Under the pieces are notes generated by a model that was given only the letters and a program-made list of their open reading frames with translations, was not told the origin of the DNA and made no database searches. A stretch of 64,000 nucleotides of DNA, from positions 433,936 to 497,935 of the forward strand of contig NW_005196528.1 in NCBI RefSeq assembly GCF_000372725.1, written 5' to 3'. The DNA is from Emiliania huxleyi CCMP1516 (lineage: Eukaryota; Haptophyta; Isochrysidales; Noelaerhabdaceae). The translations under genes and the position numbers were made by a program. Every line of letters starts with the position of its first letter. Position 1 is the stretch's first letter. Positions 62,107-64,000 of the stretch are shown one piece after another.

Positions 62107-62300
62107 TTATTAATCATCGGGTATTAATTATTAATTATTAATCATCGGGCGGCGGAGCGGCGCGGCGTAGGCGGGCGGCGCGAGGCGGCGGCGCGGCGAG
62201 GCAGCGGGCGGCGGGCGGCGCGGCCGCGGGTGGGGTAATTACTTATTTGTTAATTAATTAATAATTAATATTCATCGGGCGGCGGCGCGGCGCGGCGGGC
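62105..62300. repeat. Paired AT-rich islands joined to GGCGGCG tracts
   Basis: ATTATTAAT(C/T)ATCGGGCGGCG-type junctions occur at 62105-62155 and 62240-62295; between and after them is almost pure G/C in CGGCG units. Confidence 0.75.
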
Positions 62301-62598
62301 GGGCGACGCGGAGCGGGGCGGCGAGACCATCTGTACTGAACGGGCCAACTAGCTGGTCTTTGAGTCAGCGCAATGGTCGCGCCGCCCTCGACTCGAGGGG
62401 CTGCCTTCCACCCGTAGCTGCTCAGGCCGGGGGAGGGGTAGAGGCCTCCTGTTCCTCGCGGAACGTGCGGGGGCCGACCCCTTGCCCCGGCCTTCGATGC
62501 AGGGAGGTGGTCGTGCCATCGGCGCTTCGTACACAAACCTCCCCGCCGCAACCGTCGCCGGCGCGCGACACGTTCTCGTCAGCAGGACTGTCCTCGTC

Positions 62599-62628
62599 GA
62601 GTGTGTGTCGCCAAGGCGAGACACACTC
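62599..62628. repeat. 14-bp hairpin
   Basis: GAGTGTGTGTCGCC and GGCGAGACACACTC, one mismatch, 2-nt loop. Confidence 0.85.
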
Positions 62629-64000
62629 AGGGACGGTGCCGAAGGGACGCGGCTCGAAGGGCGTGGCTCCGCAGCGCGGCTGGGCACTCGTCGCAGAGGC
62701 CTCGCCTTCGAAAAGTCGGGCATGGCTCTACCCGCAACTTTCTCGCTAACACGCGCGCATCGCCGAGCCTGCGGCGGGCGCGCTGCGGCCGCACGTCTAA
62801 CTCCGTCATAGTGCCATGGCGTGCGGCCTAGAATTAGCACACGCGCTTCTGCTCGCAAACACTCACCCAATGAATTGTCATCACCCGTGAGTGCGAGGTA
62901 GGGCTAGCATAAGGCAGCTAGCCTGTGAGGAGAGCGTCCATAGACACCTCACTAGACCCCACACACGGTCTCGTCCGTGCCTCGCCGGGCGGCGAGATTG
63001 CTAGAGGTGGAGCAAGCCTGCTCTAGTCTCACACGTTACTTCCTGTCGCCTTGTTGTGTTGTTGTGCCCTTGTTTGTACTCTTGGCACCGCGTGTGTGCT
63101 TAGGGGGGCGACAGGGAGGACGTGGCCCTGAGTTATGTGTACGCCAACTCAGGGTGTCTGTGTGTGGCAGCCAGCTGGCTGTGTGTCTTGTGAGCCTGTT
63201 TGTGTCTGTGTGTCGCTCATGCGTGTCGTCATCATCCTGTCCAGCGTCCACCCATACCGCGTTGGTGTCCAGTCCGAGCCTGGCTGTTCTTCACCTTCCT
63301 ACCTACCTACCTGCTGTGATCTGTAAGGGTCCGCCCGCACAGGCGCATTTTGTATACCGAGGCGGTGCCCGGTGCCGAACCTGTCGGACCTGAGACAGCA
63401 TTGTAGATCCCTGGGCGAGGGTGGTGGTTTGGGCGGTCCGTCGGCGCCAAACCACATTGGTACGAGGGAAGGAGCAGGACTTTGCGGAGATCTAGGAGCA
63501 GCAGGGGCCCGAGGGACTGTAGAACCGAGACGGCTAGTGCGTAGTCCCCCGCATCACGGGGAGTCCCCCGGCTTAGGGTGCCGACCACAAAGGTCTCCGC
63601 AAAGGTCAAAGATCGAAAACAAAGATCGGATGGGCGGGGACTTGCTCCCTTTTACCCATCTCCTAGCAGGCCACGTTAGTTCTAGTGCACGTGCATGTAC
63701 ATGTACATGTGCATGCATAACGAGGGGGGGGGGTCGTTCCGTTAAGCCGGCGCGCGGGAGAGGCACCGGGAGTCCGGGACGGTTATTTTATTTTTCGATT
63801 TCTATACTCTAGCGCCCAGCCCTCAAATCAAAACATTGCTATACACCCAGCGTGGACTCACACGTGTGTCTCACGAATTCATCCCACGAATACTCGCGAG
63901 GGAGAAGCCAGCAGGCAAGCTGTGAGCCGACCCGCGCCACACCGATCGACACCGAGCACAGCACGGCGCAGCGGCGGGCCGGCGGCCTGTCCCGGTCGAG

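Larger units (their letters stand above)
61397..64000. other. 2.6-kb repeat-bearing region without a supportable gene
   Basis: Open frames on both strands have Arg/Ala/Ser-biased, shadow-like composition. It contains a CA microsatellite, two AT-rich islands in GC-rich DNA, a 14-bp hairpin at 62599-62628, a block at 63200-63265 similar to 53035-53105 (CTGTGTGTCGCTC ... CCACCCATACCGCG), and a GTGCACGTGCATGTACATG palindromic string near 63688. Confidence 0.4.

Overview
The window is eukaryotic nuclear DNA: very GC-rich, with spliced genes, long simple-sequence tracts, many dispersed repeats and one 100-N assembly gap (28778-28877). The gene set points to a flagellated, photosynthetic protist, most likely a haptophyte (Emiliania/Gephyrocapsa-like). 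It has a centriolar CEP44 homologue, a nuclear ClpP and a UvrD-type helicase with signal-peptide-plus-transit-like leaders, TRAPPC12, MEMO1, ribosomal P1, Cys-rich secreted proteins, proline-rich linkers and many GC-AG introns. The lineage is an inference; no rRNA or organelle marker is present.

Left part (1-21 kb): the 3' end of a RecQ/WRN-type helicase; repeat-rich DNA; a large secreted WW/Cys-rich protein; a small two-exon gene; a proline-rich open frame; a TPR-like acidic protein; a small tail-anchored-like membrane protein; a type I membrane protein; a divergent pair of small genes; a four-exon LRR gene; CEP44 divergent from a 3-methyladenine-DNA-glycosylase-like gene; and a three-exon TPR gene.

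Middle (21-39 kb): a membrane protein, a complete 377-bp hAT-like MITE with 8-bp target duplication, an Ala/Glu-rich gene with a possible PP1-docking and R15-like module, a BED-like zinc-finger gene, TRAPPC12 running into the gap, a 3-kb gene-poor stretch with tRNA-like sequences, ribosomal protein P1, a zinc-finger/RGG gene resembling retroelement ORF1, a MYND protein divergent from a MAPKK-like kinase, and near-identical inverted repeats around these genes.

Right part (39-64 kb): an LRR protein, MEMO1 (seven exons, one intron apparently GA-AG), a SulP/SLC26 anion transporter with STAS domain, a PAN-like secreted protein, an HNH-UvrD helicase fusion, an AP2-RING-AP2 protein, an iduronate-sulfatase-like sulfatase, an Mpv17/PMP22 protein (six exons) and plastid-type ClpP (four exons). 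The last 2.6 kb holds repeats but no supportable gene.

Intron models were built by hand from frame continuity, splice consensus and recalled family sequences; none was checked against transcripts. In these models donors are a mixture of GT and GC. The genes do not form one pathway; several sit head to head with short shared promoter regions.
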